In this document: one piece after another, positions 7,724 to 18,834 of the stretch | Layout: the number at the start of each line of letters is the position of its first letter | Position numbering within the stretch: the first letter of the stretch is position 1 | Origin: Bdellovibrio sp. ZAP7 | GTDB taxonomy: Bacteria; Bdellovibrionota; FAC87; UBA2466 | Assembly (NCBI GenBank): GCA_945878405.1 | Contig: CAMCTJ010000001.1 | Location: forward strand, 1-64,000 | Length of the DNA: 64,000 nucleotides | Direction: 5' to 3' | Program-made: the position numbers and the translations under genes | The notes under the pieces: model-generated | Databases searched by the model: none | The model's input: the letters and a program-made list of their open reading frames with translations, nothing else | What the model was told of the DNA's origin: nothing

Positions 7724-9127
7724 TTACTGAATTAACTCAGCAGGTGTAATTATCTTTGAGATTTTGAGTTGGCTCTCGTAAGGAATTCCCTTTTGTTCCT
7801 CAGCTAACTGAGCAGCGATCACGTCTTTATCGGCTACCAAAGTAATGATCCATCCTTTTTCTGTATGCCGATCTTTCAGAGCTTTCTTGAGTTCTCTATT
7901 GCCCACTTTATCTAAAGTTTTTTCGTATTCCTCTTGAGTCAGAACAGGAACCCCGTAGAGTTCACTGTACACTCTCTGTCCCAATCTCTTTTGAGCAGAT
8001 TCAAACTCAAAGGGATAGGAATTGACTGAACTTTCTTGTGCTAAGCTCAATTCGTCTTTTCGAAGTCCATTTCGCATGTAATCTTGCCAACTAGAAAGCG
8101 TCTTAAAGAGTGTTTTTGTTGTGAACTCAACTGACGGTGTTGAAACAATGGAAAAAATTCCTGGCTGATACGACAAACTTCCCATAGCTCCATAACTCGA
8201 ATTGATTGCATAGGTCCACCCTAGTTCTCCCCGGATGGTCCTAAAGAGCCTACTTACGAGAGGTTCCCCACCAAATGAGAAATTACCTATTCCCAAAGCG
8301 TAACGCTCGGGATCTTGAGCCGTAATGCCTTTTTGGGCAAATGTGAGCACTCCCGTCGATGTCTTAGGCTTATGAACTACGATAAGAGTTAAGGTTTCGG
8401 GAACTTTGGGTTCAAAAATACGCCGTGTTTTCGGTGCTCCATCCGGAAACTTTTTCCACATCTCTTTTAATGCTGTTTTCCACTGCGATTCCTTAAAAGG
8501 TGAAGCGACCGCAAAGAGCATATTTTGTTTAAAGAAAACATTATTGTAGGCTCGCAAAATATCGGGCATTTGCAGTTTTCGAACGGAACTTAAAGTACCA
8601 ATAGCGGGTTTTTCTATTGGAGTGCCTTTAAAGAGTTCTTGGCGTATCGCAAGCCCACCCAATCGGTTATTCGAATTCTTGATATGGGAAATCTGATTAA
8701 TGATCTCAACTTTCAACGAGTTCAATTCTTTCTCATCAAATTTGGGCTGAAAGAGGGCTTCCTCCAGAAGCTTCATAAACTCAAAAGTATTCTCCTTGAT
8801 TACCTCGCCAGAGAAAACAATTTGATCATGAAAGACTGATACCGAAAGGGTTGCTCCCAACCTTTCCAGCGTGCTCTGAAATTTTTGTCGATCATATTTC
8901 TTTGTTCCTCGGAGCATGAGTTCCGAGAAAATATTCGTCAGTCCCTGCTTTCCGACCGACTCCTCTGCGGAACCAGTTCGGATTACCACTTGAATATCTG
9001 AAACTAACGAAGAAGGATCTTCCTCATAAATGAGTTGGGGTTCCTCAGCTGAGACGGCAGGTGCTGCCGAAGCAAAATGATTAGGGGCAACCAAACATAA
9101 CCACAGACAAATGAATACTCGACTCAT
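7724..9127 (-). CDS. M16-family peptidase homologue lacking the zinc-binding motif
   Basis: 467 aa with an N-terminal signal peptide ending near ASAAP. The fold matches insulinase/processing-peptidase M16 proteins (GLTNIFSELMLRGTKKYD, R/Y pair FRTIRGELGWTYAINSSY). At the place where active enzymes have HxxEH it reads NIFSE, so no zinc can be bound in the normal way. It overlaps the active M16 gene upstream by four bases. The family often works as an active/inactive heterodimer, so this is probably the non-catalytic subunit of a periplasmic protease complex. Confidence 0.85.
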   Translation of the reverse strand: MSRVFICLWLCLVAPNHFASAAPAVSAEEPQLIYEEDPSSLVSDIQVVIRTGSAEESVGKQGLTNIFSELMLRGTKKYDRQKFQSTLERLGATLSVSVFHDQIVFSGEVIKENTFEFMKLLEEALFQPKFDEKELNSLKVEIINQISHIKNSNNRLGGLAIRQELFKGTPIEKPAIGTLSSVRKLQMPDILRAYNNVFFKQNMLFAVASPFKESQWKTALKEMWKKFPDGAPKTRRIFEPKVPETLTLIVVHKPKTSTGVLTFAQKGITAQDPERYALGIGNFSFGGEPLVSRLFRTIRGELGWTYAINSSYGAMGSLSYQPGIFSIVSTPSVEFTTKTLFKTLSSWQDYMRNGLRKDELSLAQESSVNSYPFEFESAQKRLGQRVYSELYGVPVLTQEEYEKTLDKVGNRELKKALKDRHTEKGWIITLVADKDVIAAQLAEEQKGIPYESQLKISKIITPAELIQ

Positions 9128-10494
9128 GATACTTTTCCCTTTTTAGACGGCCTGACAATCACAATCGAACGATTTTCTTTTTTGAAATATTTTTTTGCGA
9201 TTTTCTGAAGATCTCCAGAATCCAATTTCTTATAACCCTCAAGAACTTCAAGTCCTCGAAGATAGTTCCCAGAAATCATCAGATACTCGCCGAACAGATT
9301 AGCAAGCGCATTATTGTTTCCGATTGAACCGTAAACACTGAGGAGCTCTTGGTTAAGAGCGCGCTCAAAATCGGATTTGCTGATTTTGCTTTGATGAAGA
9401 AGTGCTACTTCTCTATCAATGATTCGGATAGCTTCCTCAGCACTGTGCTTTTCAGATAACGAGACACTGACTTCAAAGAGGTCTGGACGATTACTAATTC
9501 CCGCACTGGCTCCCACTGCAATGCCAGTATCCACCAAAGCTTTTCTAAGGCGAGATTCCATCCCATTAGAAAGGTGCGAAGAAATTAAAGATAAGGGAAT
9601 GATTTCTGGATCGGTCACGGGAGGAATCCGATAGGCCATGAGTAGAATCTCGGAAGTAGCCTGCGCATGCTTTCCTTCCCATTTTCTCTCTTTGGTCTGG
9701 GGAGCTTCGTCCTTTAACGTTAATTTAGGAATTTCTTGGGGCTTCATGGAACCGTAATATTTATCAACCATCGGAAGAAGGTTCTCTTCTTTGGCATCCC
9801 CAACCACAATGATGGTGCAGTTATTGGGAGCGTAAAAGGTCTTATAAAAATACTGGGCATCTTCTAATGAAAACCCTTTGATTTCTTCCTCTGTTCCCAA
9901 AACAGTGAAACGGAATGGACTTTCAGTGTAAACAAGTCTCATGAGCTCATCCCAAGCAAGGCGATTGGGATTATCCATGGCCCGTCGGAACTCTCCCACC
10001 ACGGCACCTTTTTCCTTTTCAAGTAACTCGCCGTCTAAGATGAGATTCGCCATTCGGTCGGATTCCAGCTCCATAATTTTTTCGAGTTGATAGGCAGGAA
10101 CGCTCTCGAAGTAGTTGGTGCGATAATAGTAAGTAGTGGCATTCTGTTTGTCGCTTCCGAGACGCGAGGTCAACTCATCAAACTTTCCATCAGGATATTT
10201 TTTGGTTCCTCGAAACATCATGTGTTCGAAAAGATGAGCAAGACCTGTTCGGTTCAGTTTCTGGTCCATTTTTTCATTCAGAGAACCCACATCGAACCAA
10301 ACTTGGTAAGTGAGAACGGGAGCCTGATGGCGAGAAACCAAGAGAACCTTTAGACCATTTTGAAATTTAAACTCTTTTACGGTTTCTCCATTAAAGAGTT
10401 TTTTTTCCGCTACTTTTTCATAGTTAGCTGCCCAGGAAGAACAGGACAGTACGAGGCCAAGAAGGACCCCTTTTAACGAAGTTTTGAGTTTCAT
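9124..10494 (-). CDS. M16-family zinc metalloprotease (catalytic subunit)
   Basis: 456 aa with a signal peptide (LLGLVLSCSSWAA). The inverted zinc motif HLFEH occurs in GLAHLFEHMMFRGTKKYP, and the third ligand is the Glu in EKEKGAVVGEFRR about 75 residues later. It resembles pitrilysin-like periplasmic or envelope peptidases that degrade short peptides. It overlaps genes on both sides by four bases, forming an operon with the outer-membrane barrel and the inactive M16 homologue. Confidence 0.92.
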   Translation of the reverse strand: MKLKTSLKGVLLGLVLSCSSWAANYEKVAEKKLFNGETVKEFKFQNGLKVLLVSRHQAPVLTYQVWFDVGSLNEKMDQKLNRTGLAHLFEHMMFRGTKKYPDGKFDELTSRLGSDKQNATTYYYRTNYFESVPAYQLEKIMELESDRMANLILDGELLEKEKGAVVGEFRRAMDNPNRLAWDELMRLVYTESPFRFTVLGTEEEIKGFSLEDAQYFYKTFYAPNNCTIIVVGDAKEENLLPMVDKYYGSMKPQEIPKLTLKDEAPQTKERKWEGKHAQATSEILLMAYRIPPVTDPEIIPLSLISSHLSNGMESRLRKALVDTGIAVGASAGISNRPDLFEVSVSLSEKHSAEEAIRIIDREVALLHQSKISKSDFERALNQELLSVYGSIGNNNALANLFGEYLMISGNYLRGLEVLEGYKKLDSGDLQKIAKKYFKKENRSIVIVRPSKKGKVS

Positions 10495-11774
10495 AGATCA
10501 CCTTGAGATTCAGTTGGCTCCGTAGAAGTTGGAGCTTCTTTGGGAGCTGGTACTTCTTTAACCGGTTGCTTAGCAGGAACGACCGATTTTCTTTCCTCAG
10601 GAGTTGCGGGAATCGGAGCTGGAGGAGCACTTCCCCAACCTAATGCAACTGTCAGCGCGTAACGCCGGCTGCCTTGTTTCGTATTTTCCCCAGTTTCTTC
10701 ACCGTATGTAGCAGCATCCAATCGGATACCGTACAGATTCATGCCAAATCCGGCTGTGAGGTACCCCTGATGAAGTCCCCCACGAACACTGAATCTACCG
10801 ATGGGAAGCTCAACACCCAAATTAACTTTCTTTAAGAAGGAACCTGTTCGAGCACCAAGATCAGGATTTGTTTCCCCTCCAATTGAAATATTGGAAATAT
10901 CGGCTAGTACATGGACATTGTCCACAAACGCAAAGCCATCAAATGCAGTGTACCATCCCAAATTCATCGTTCGATTCAGCCGGGGAACAGCCCCATATTT
11001 GTGTGAGATAGAAAATTCAGAAGCTAGAAGATTACTGAAAACGAGAGATGCCCTACTTAATATACCGAACGGAAGGTTCTTCATTTCATAAGTAGCTCCT
11101 AAATCTAAATCGACTCCCATTCCACTTCCGCCGATTGTTTTAGGATCGAAATCAATTTTGCCGTTAGCGAGATACTCAGCCGCAGTAAAAAACTTTCTGC
11201 CCCCTGAACGGAAAAGACCTTTTAAATTTGCACCAACGTGAAGGTCCGGATCTCCTAAAGATTGTGCATAACCAATAACAACTCCCGAATCACTGATAAG
11301 TGTAATATCCGCAATCTCAGTCGATGCCGGCAAGCTTACAATTTCAGAGCTAGATGTTGAAATATTAAAATTGATTTTGGTATCAGCCAGCAGCAATCCT
11401 ACTGCTAGATTTTTGGAGACAAAGTAAGGTAAAAGCCCAGCATTTCCATATAGTGGCTTGCCTTTATACTTGTCCAAACGATTAATGGCTGTTTGAAGGC
11501 TGCTTCCACTCAAACTCGTAAAATCTTTAAATCCGGAAATAGCATCCGCAGACACATGCCCATTCACCCTGAGCATCGTCTCCGCTCCCGTTCTTCTTAA
11601 GCTCAGCCCCGCAGGATTCGAAAAAAGTGCGTACTCATCATCGGAGAGTCCGAAAAAGGCACCGCCCATTCCAAGAGAACGAATGCTTTTAGATAAATCG
11701 TAGTACTCCTTAACGCCAAACGAAGGAGCCGCCAAAACAAGGGCAAACAAAATAACAAAGAAAGATTTTTTCAT
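10491..11774 (-). CDS. PorV-like outer-membrane beta-barrel protein with a proline-rich tail
   Basis: 427 aa. A signal peptide (FFVILFALVLAAPSFG) is followed by SIRSLGMGGAFFGLSDDEYALFSNPAGL, the start typical of UPF0164/PorV-type barrels related to FadL. Alternating amphipathic beta strands fill the rest. Residues from about 385 are Pro/Ala/Lys/Glu-rich (PPAPIPATPEE... to the end) and may reach into the periplasm. The gene heads the operon with the two M16 proteins, four-base overlap downstream. Function is not known; a transport or secretion pore role is inferred. Confidence 0.75.
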   Translation of the reverse strand: MKKSFFVILFALVLAAPSFGVKEYYDLSKSIRSLGMGGAFFGLSDDEYALFSNPAGLSLRRTGAETMLRVNGHVSADAISGFKDFTSLSGSSLQTAINRLDKYKGKPLYGNAGLLPYFVSKNLAVGLLLADTKINFNISTSSSEIVSLPASTEIADITLISDSGVVIGYAQSLGDPDLHVGANLKGLFRSGGRKFFTAAEYLANGKIDFDPKTIGGSGMGVDLDLGATYEMKNLPFGILSRASLVFSNLLASEFSISHKYGAVPRLNRTMNLGWYTAFDGFAFVDNVHVLADISNISIGGETNPDLGARTGSFLKKVNLGVELPIGRFSVRGGLHQGYLTAGFGMNLYGIRLDAATYGEETGENTKQGSRRYALTVALGWGSAPPAPIPATPEERKSVVPAKQPVKEVPAPKEAPTSTEPTESQGDL

Positions 11775-11867
11775 GGGTTTCTCGCTGTTCTTGGTAAAGC
11801 TACTAATAAGGTGAGAGTAAATTTACCACACGCTCAACTAATGTAAAAAGGTGAGAAAACTAATTTT

Positions 11868-13862
11868 TTACTTCGCGACGCGCCAATTTCTCTTTTGGCT
11901 TAGTCGTAAGGAATTTCCCACCACTAAAAGAGAGCTGAAAGTCATCGCCATACTTGCAAAGGCAGGACTTAAGCGAAATCCCCAAATCGGGTAGAAAAGA
12001 CCCGCGGCAAGAGGGATTCCAATGATATTGTAAGAAAAGGCCCAAAAAAGATTCTGATGGATAATACGCATCATCACTTCACTGAGTTGGAAAACCTGCT
12101 CAAAAACACGTAAATCACCGTTCACTAGGGTGATACTTGCACTTTGTTTGGCAATATCGGTTCCCGTACCCATTGCCACGCCCACATCGGACTGAGTTAA
12201 AGCTGGCGCATCGTTAATTCCATCTCCCAGAAAAGCAACTTTCTCCCCTCTGGCCTGCAGTTCGCTGACTAGCCTGGCCTTATCAGCCGGGGAACAATGT
12301 CCTTGATAGTTGGGTATTTCAAGTTGTGCGGCTATGAGTTGCGTGTTCTTCTGATGGTCTCCAGAAGCTAGAAAAAGATTTAATCCCTTTTGCTTTAATT
12401 CTTTGATAGCCGCCTTTGCCGACGGTTTAAGAGGATCTTGAATGCCAAAGACCGCTTCTAAGGTCCCTTCAACCGCTAGGAGTAAAACGGTCTCTCCCCG
12501 GTTTCTCATCTGGCTTAGCTCGCTCTGAAACCTTACGAGGTCAATCGCTTCAGTTGTAAGAAACTCTTCGTTACCAATCAGGATTTTTTTTCCCTCGGTC
12601 TTTCCGGTGATTCCTCTTCCCAGAACACTTTGAAAATCTAATACTTTTAAAAATGTCTGAATGCTTTCCTGCTTTGCTTTTTCCAAAACTGCTTTAGCTA
12701 GGGGATGTTCACTCACCGATTCCAGGCTTGCCGCGAACGTCAGAAACTGAGATTTTTTTCTTTCGTCGGTCATTAAGAAAGTAACGACTTTCGGCTTTCC
12801 CTCCGTAAGGGTGCCCGTTTTATCAAAAACCACCGTTGTCACCTTTTCCAAAAGTTGGATAGCTTCCAACTTTTGAAACAAAATACCTTGTTTCGCAGCA
12901 ACGCTAGTTCCCACCAAGATGGCAATGGGAGTCGCAAGCCCCAGGGCACAGGGACAAGCAATCATCAAAACCGATACCGATTGGATTATCGCTGTGATGA
13001 GTTTGGGCTCGTCCCCCCAAACAAACCAAACAAGTGCCGTTAGAACCGCAAAAACAAAGACCCACGGAGTAAAAATAGCCGAGACGAGATCGGCTGTTTT
13101 TTGAATGGGAACTTTCTGCATTTGAGCGGATGACACCGATTCGATAATTTGCGAAAGAACCGTTTGAGACCCCGTTTTTTCTACCTTAAAGATGAATGTT
13201 CCAAGACCATTCAGTGTCCCTCCGATTACCCTATCCCCAGTTTTTTTCTCCACAGGTAAGGACTCTCCCGTCACTAGAGATTCATCTACCCCACTCTGTC
13301 CCTCAGTGATTGTTCCATCCAAGGGGATCTGACTTCCCGGTCGAACTCTGACGTAATCTCCTACGCGAACCAAAGAGACCAGAACTTCCCTATCAGTTCC
13401 TTGAGGGGTAACAACCCAAGCCGTTTTGGGAGAAAGCGATAGCAGGGCATCCAAAGATTTCAGTGTTTTTTTGGAGGCTTGAAGTTCCAAAACTTGTCCG
13501 AGAAGAACAAAACAAACCAAAGTTGCTGCTCCCTCAAAATACTCCCCAGAAAGAGTAAGACTCAATCCAAACGCACTGATGAGTCCCACTCCAATTAAGG
13601 AAAACATGTTGAGATTTCTGTTTTTAAAAGAAATCCAAGCGCGTTTCAAAATGGGCCAACCACAACCAAAAATACTGATTCCAGTTGCTACGGAAAGAAG
13701 GATCTTGTGCTGTCCTCCCGTATGGTTTCCTGCCATGGAAAACCACCAAACAGGAACCGCACAAAAGAGAGAGCCTAAAAATCTAACAAAATAATCTCTC
13801 AATTCAGAAGCAGTGTCTTCAGCGGGCTTCGGGGCACAGTGATGACAGGACTCTTGGTTCAT
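11868..13862 (-). CDS. copA: Copper-type P1B ATPase
   Basis: 664 aa. It pumps monovalent copper out of the cytoplasm at the expense of ATP. Motifs in order: [12 protein letters not shown] (actuator), [10 protein letters not shown] (metal-binding TM segment), [12 protein letters not shown] (phosphorylated Asp), SEHPLAKAV (SEHP, the P1B signature), [10 protein letters not shown], and two final TM helices. There is no N-terminal heavy-metal-associated domain. Instead the protein begins [13 protein letters not shown], a short Cys/His metal-binding start. The stand-alone gene has no visible CueR or chaperone partner here. Confidence 0.9.
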   Translation of the reverse strand: MNQESCHHCAPKPAEDTASELRDYFVRFLGSLFCAVPVWWFSMAGNHTGGQHKILLSVATGISIFGCGWPILKRAWISFKNRNLNMFSLIGVGLISAFGLSLTLSGEYFEGAATLVCFVLLGQVLELQASKKTLKSLDALLSLSPKTAWVVTPQGTDREVLVSLVRVGDYVRVRPGSQIPLDGTITEGQSGVDESLVTGESLPVEKKTGDRVIGGTLNGLGTFIFKVEKTGSQTVLSQIIESVSSAQMQKVPIQKTADLVSAIFTPWVFVFAVLTALVWFVWGDEPKLITAIIQSVSVLMIACPCALGLATPIAILVGTSVAAKQGILFQKLEAIQLLEKVTTVVFDKTGTLTEGKPKVVTFLMTDERKKSQFLTFAASLESVSEHPLAKAVLEKAKQESIQTFLKVLDFQSVLGRGITGKTEGKKILIGNEEFLTTEAIDLVRFQSELSQMRNRGETVLLLAVEGTLEAVFGIQDPLKPSAKAAIKELKQKGLNLFLASGDHQKNTQLIAAQLEIPNYQGHCSPADKARLVSELQARGEKVAFLGDGINDAPALTQSDVGVAMGTGTDIAKQSASITLVNGDLRVFEQVFQLSEVMMRIIHQNLFWAFSYNIIGIPLAAGLFYPIWGFRLSPAFASMAMTFSSLLVVGNSLRLSQKRNWRVAK

Positions 13863-13884
13863 CCTGTTAACTTATCAGGGGATC

Positions 13885-13928
13885 AAAAAAAAGAAACCCA
13901 GAGCTTCACCAAGAAGTGAAGTCTGGGT
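13885..13928 (-). terminator. Rho-independent terminator of the Gly/Ala/Pro-rich lipoprotein gene
   Basis: On the minus strand a hairpin with arms ACCCAGA plus CTTCAC pairing with GTGAAG plus TCTGGGT (one bulged base, six-base loop) is followed by TTTCTTTTTTTT. It lies 43 bases after the stop codon at 13971 and before the copA start. Confidence 0.85.
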
Positions 13929-13970
13929 CTCTTTGCCCTTACTGATGTCCTTACTGATAATCGATAAAAA

Positions 13971-14753
13971 TTATCCTCCCAAATACTGTTGGAAGGTGTT
14001 CATGGGAATCCCCAAAGTAGGAACTTGTCCCATGTACTGCTGTAAAAGTTGCATCGGAATAGCAGAACCCGTTTGTGGAGCCATTTGAAGAGCGGCTTTA
14101 CCACCTTGAGCAAGAAGGAAAGCTTGGAAATTAGGATCTTGCATGGGAGCTCCGGGTAACTGAGCCTGAACGTTGCCGCCAATCTGATTGATGAGACCCC
14201 CTAAAGTCTCTGCAAGCCATTGCTGGGCTTCTGGTAAATTCGCGTAAAGCACTTTGCCATTTTTACTTTTGATAGTGCTAAAAGTTGCGATCAAATTCTT
14301 AAGATCATTTTTACAAGAATCTGTCTTGGGTTGTGGAACTGGCATTTGAGGCACTTGAGGGGCTCCACAAACGGGAGCACCCGGATAAATTCCTTGTGTA
14401 GGTTGCGCAACTGGAAAACCTGCCATCACAGGAGCTCCAGCAACCGGTGCCCCAGCCAGAGGGGCTCCACCAATGAAGCCTCCGCCCGGATTTCCAGGAA
14501 TAGCGCCTCCAGCACCGCCACACGGCGTTTGAGGAGCTGCTAGATATTGTTGGGCTGCCAAAACCATCACAGGCGTATAGTCAGATGCGCAACTTGCTTT
14601 CGCACGGTTCGCGTGATCATACAGATTGTCTAAGACGCTTTGTTCGACCTCATTACCACCCGTAGGCTGGGGAGGCTTACTATTGGATCCACTGCAAGCA
14701 GTGAAGAACAGAAAAATTCCCGGTGCTAAAAATGCTAAAATGCGAATCATCAT
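13971..14753 (-). CDS. Lipoprotein with a Gly/Ala/Pro repeat region, unknown function
   Basis: 260 aa. The lipobox LFFTAC at residues 15-20 marks a lipid-anchored protein (next residue Ser, suggesting outer-membrane sorting). Residues about 80-130 are low-complexity repeats of GAP and GGAP (for example GGAPLAGAPVAGAPVMAGFP). Two cysteine pairs flank this region. The C-terminal half contains several Gln/Met-rich amphipathic helices. AAGGAG lies nine bases before the ATG. A strong terminator follows. I do not recognise the family. Confidence 0.7.
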   Translation of the reverse strand: MMIRILAFLAPGIFLFFTACSGSNSKPPQPTGGNEVEQSVLDNLYDHANRAKASCASDYTPVMVLAAQQYLAAPQTPCGGAGGAIPGNPGGGFIGGAPLAGAPVAGAPVMAGFPVAQPTQGIYPGAPVCGAPQVPQMPVPQPKTDSCKNDLKNLIATFSTIKSKNGKVLYANLPEAQQWLAETLGGLINQIGGNVQAQLPGAPMQDPNFQAFLLAQGGKAALQMAPQTGSAIPMQLLQQYMGQVPTLGIPMNTFQQYLGG

Positions 14754-15031
14754 TGGGGGCTCTCCTTATCGATTTCTAACACCTAGAAGGTGCAACCCCT
14801 TTGCCAGTTGGGAATACACTGGAATCTGGAATAAACCCACATGATATCAAATACTTGGAAAAGACATGGTGAGCCAACCAAAAATTAAACACTTTCTTTC
14901 TTTTTAACAGGGCTAATAAAAACTTTAAAAGTCATTTAAAATTAAAGAACTTAGGGTGCTCACCCCATAGGCAGTTGTTGGGTGTATTCTCTAACTGATG
15001 CTAAATAACCAAAATTAATAGGCTTCTTTAA

Positions 15032-16796
<1,765 letters not shown>

Positions 16797-16797
16797 T

Positions 16798-18768
16798 ATG
16801 TGCGGCTTTGCAGGCTTCCTCAATCCCCAAGCTGATAAATCCTTCGAATGGTATCAAAGCCGTTTGTCTGGGATGACTAACGCCATTCGGCATCGAGGTC
16901 CTGATGATGATTCTTCTTGGATAGATGAAAAGCAGGGAATTGCCTTCGGTTTTAGACGTCTTTCTATCTTGGATTTATCGGAACAAGGGAGACAGCCCAT
17001 GCAATCCGCATGCGGTCGATACTCACTCCTTTTTAATGGTGAAATCTATAATCACCAAGACCTCAAACAGGAAGTTATCGATTCTTCCCGTTTTCCCTTT
17101 GCCTTTCGTGGACATTCAGACACAGAAACCCTATTAGCTGGTTTTACCGTTTGGGGAATCACGGAAACCCTGAAGAAAGCCAATGGAATGTTTGCTATGG
17201 CTATTTGGGACAGAGAACTGAAAACCTTGTTCCTAGCCAGAGATCGTGTTGGAGAAAAACCCCTCTACTACGGTTGGGTAGCGGGATCATTCGTTTTCGG
17301 TTCTGAACTAAAATCTTTTTTTTCTCTCCCGGAGTTCACTAAAGTCCTCGATAAAAAAGCCCTGAATCTTTTCTTTCGTCACAGTTGTATTCCTGCTCCC
17401 TACTCGGCTTTTGAGAATATAAAGAAATTAACGCCAGCCTCAGTCTTGAGTCTCCAACCCTCGCAAAAAGAATCTCTTTCCATAGTTTCTTACTGGTCTG
17501 CTAGAGAAATCTGCAATCGAGCAGTGAAAGATGGATTTAAGGGAAATTTAATTGAAGCAGAGTCAGCACTTCATCATCTCTTGAAAGATGCGGTTAAAAT
17601 CAGAATGGAAGCCGATGTTCCTTTGGGAGCTTTCCTATCGGGTGGCATCGACTCATCCTTGATTGTTTCCCTGATGCAGGCCCAAAGCAATCGGGCCATT
17701 AAGACGTTTACTATTGGATTTGAAGAGGCTGCTTTCAATGAAGCTAATTTTGCCAGACAAATAGCCGCACACTTAAAAACAGAGCACACAGAGCTGATGG
17801 TGACTCCCCAACAAGCTCGAGACGTGATTCCTTTACTCGCGTCTATGTTTGATGAACCCTTTTCAGATCCTTCCCAAATCCCGACTTATCTTGTTTCCAA
17901 ATTGGCTCGTGAAAAAGTAACTGTTTCCCTTTCGGGAGATGGTGGGGATGAGCTCTTTGCGGGATACAACCGCTATTTATGGGGGAAAAGTTTTTGGGAT
18001 CGGTTTGGTGAAGTGAGTCCTCAAGTAAGAAGCCGACTAGCGCAACTTTTAAATTCTGTCCCACCTCGTTATTGGGATAGGCTTTTTCATTCGTTAGAGA
18101 AGGTTCTGCCAGCAAAGTTTCGGTGGGCTGCCCCAGGAGAAAAGATTAAAAAGCTTGCGGAAGTTCTTGGCGTTGCAAACTCTCAGGAACTTTATGTTGC
18201 TCTGACCTCTCATTTTAATCCGCCGAGCGAGTTAACGGTTTTTGCAGAGGAACCTCCAACTGTTGTTACTAACCCGGCAGGGTGGCCTGATTTCGAAGAA
18301 CCGATTCAAAGAATGATGTTTTTTGATTTGATGACCTATTTGCCCGATGATGTTCTCGTAAAAGTAGATAGGGCTACGATGGCAGTAAGCCTTGAAGGAA
18401 GAATGCCCCTGCTCGACCCGCGAGTCATTGAACTCGCTTGGTCTCTTCCCCAGTCGTTAAAACTTCATCAAGGAGATGGAAAGTTCATTTTAAAGAAAAT
18501 TCTCGAAAGCTATGTTCCGAAGGCTTTGTTTGATCGTCCAAAAATGGGTTTCAGTGTGCCGGTGGGAGAATGGATTCGAGGGCCTCTTCGAGATTGGGCA
18601 GAAACTCTGTTGTCGGAAGAACGTTTGAATCGAGAAGGCGTTCTCCGGGCCCAAGTCGTTCGAAAGCTGTGGAAGGAACACCTTTCGGGGGAACGCAACT
18701 GGCAGCACCAGCTTTGGGACATACTCCTCTTTCAGGATTGGTTAAGTTATTGTAATCAAAGGTGTTAA
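16798..18768 (+). CDS. asnB: Asparagine synthase (glutamine-hydrolysing)
   Basis: 656 aa. The N-terminal class II glutamine amidotransferase domain starts MCGFAGF with catalytic Cys2 and shows AIRHRGPDD and [10 protein letters not shown]. The C-terminal ATP-pyrophosphatase domain has [14 protein letters not shown] and [15 protein letters not shown]. Such AsnB forms are frequent in capsule and O-antigen loci, where they may amidate a sugar acid instead of making free asparagine; both roles are open here. The start codon is one base from the divergent glycosyltransferase start and has no visible Shine-Dalgarno site. Confidence 0.9.
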   Translation: MCGFAGFLNPQADKSFEWYQSRLSGMTNAIRHRGPDDDSSWIDEKQGIAFGFRRLSILDLSEQGRQPMQSACGRYSLLFNGEIYNHQDLKQEVIDSSRFPFAFRGHSDTETLLAGFTVWGITETLKKANGMFAMAIWDRELKTLFLARDRVGEKPLYYGWVAGSFVFGSELKSFFSLPEFTKVLDKKALNLFFRHSCIPAPYSAFENIKKLTPASVLSLQPSQKESLSIVSYWSAREICNRAVKDGFKGNLIEAESALHHLLKDAVKIRMEADVPLGAFLSGGIDSSLIVSLMQAQSNRAIKTFTIGFEEAAFNEANFARQIAAHLKTEHTELMVTPQQARDVIPLLASMFDEPFSDPSQIPTYLVSKLAREKVTVSLSGDGGDELFAGYNRYLWGKSFWDRFGEVSPQVRSRLAQLLNSVPPRYWDRLFHSLEKVLPAKFRWAAPGEKIKKLAEVLGVANSQELYVALTSHFNPPSELTVFAEEPPTVVTNPAGWPDFEEPIQRMMFFDLMTYLPDDVLVKVDRATMAVSLEGRMPLLDPRVIELAWSLPQSLKLHQGDGKFILKKILESYVPKALFDRPKMGFSVPVGEWIRGPLRDWAETLLSEERLNREGVLRAQVVRKLWKEHLSGERNWQHQLWDILLFQDWLSYCNQRC

Positions 18769-18834
18769 TCCAGAGCTTGAAAACCCACTTCAAAATAGAT
18801 AAGACTGCGGGTTTGGGGGCAGGAGATTAATGGA

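Noticed and set aside
18769-18834. glmS ribozyme in the glmS leader
   Set aside because: The 66-base leader is too short for the ribozyme core, and no pseudoknot pattern is visible.
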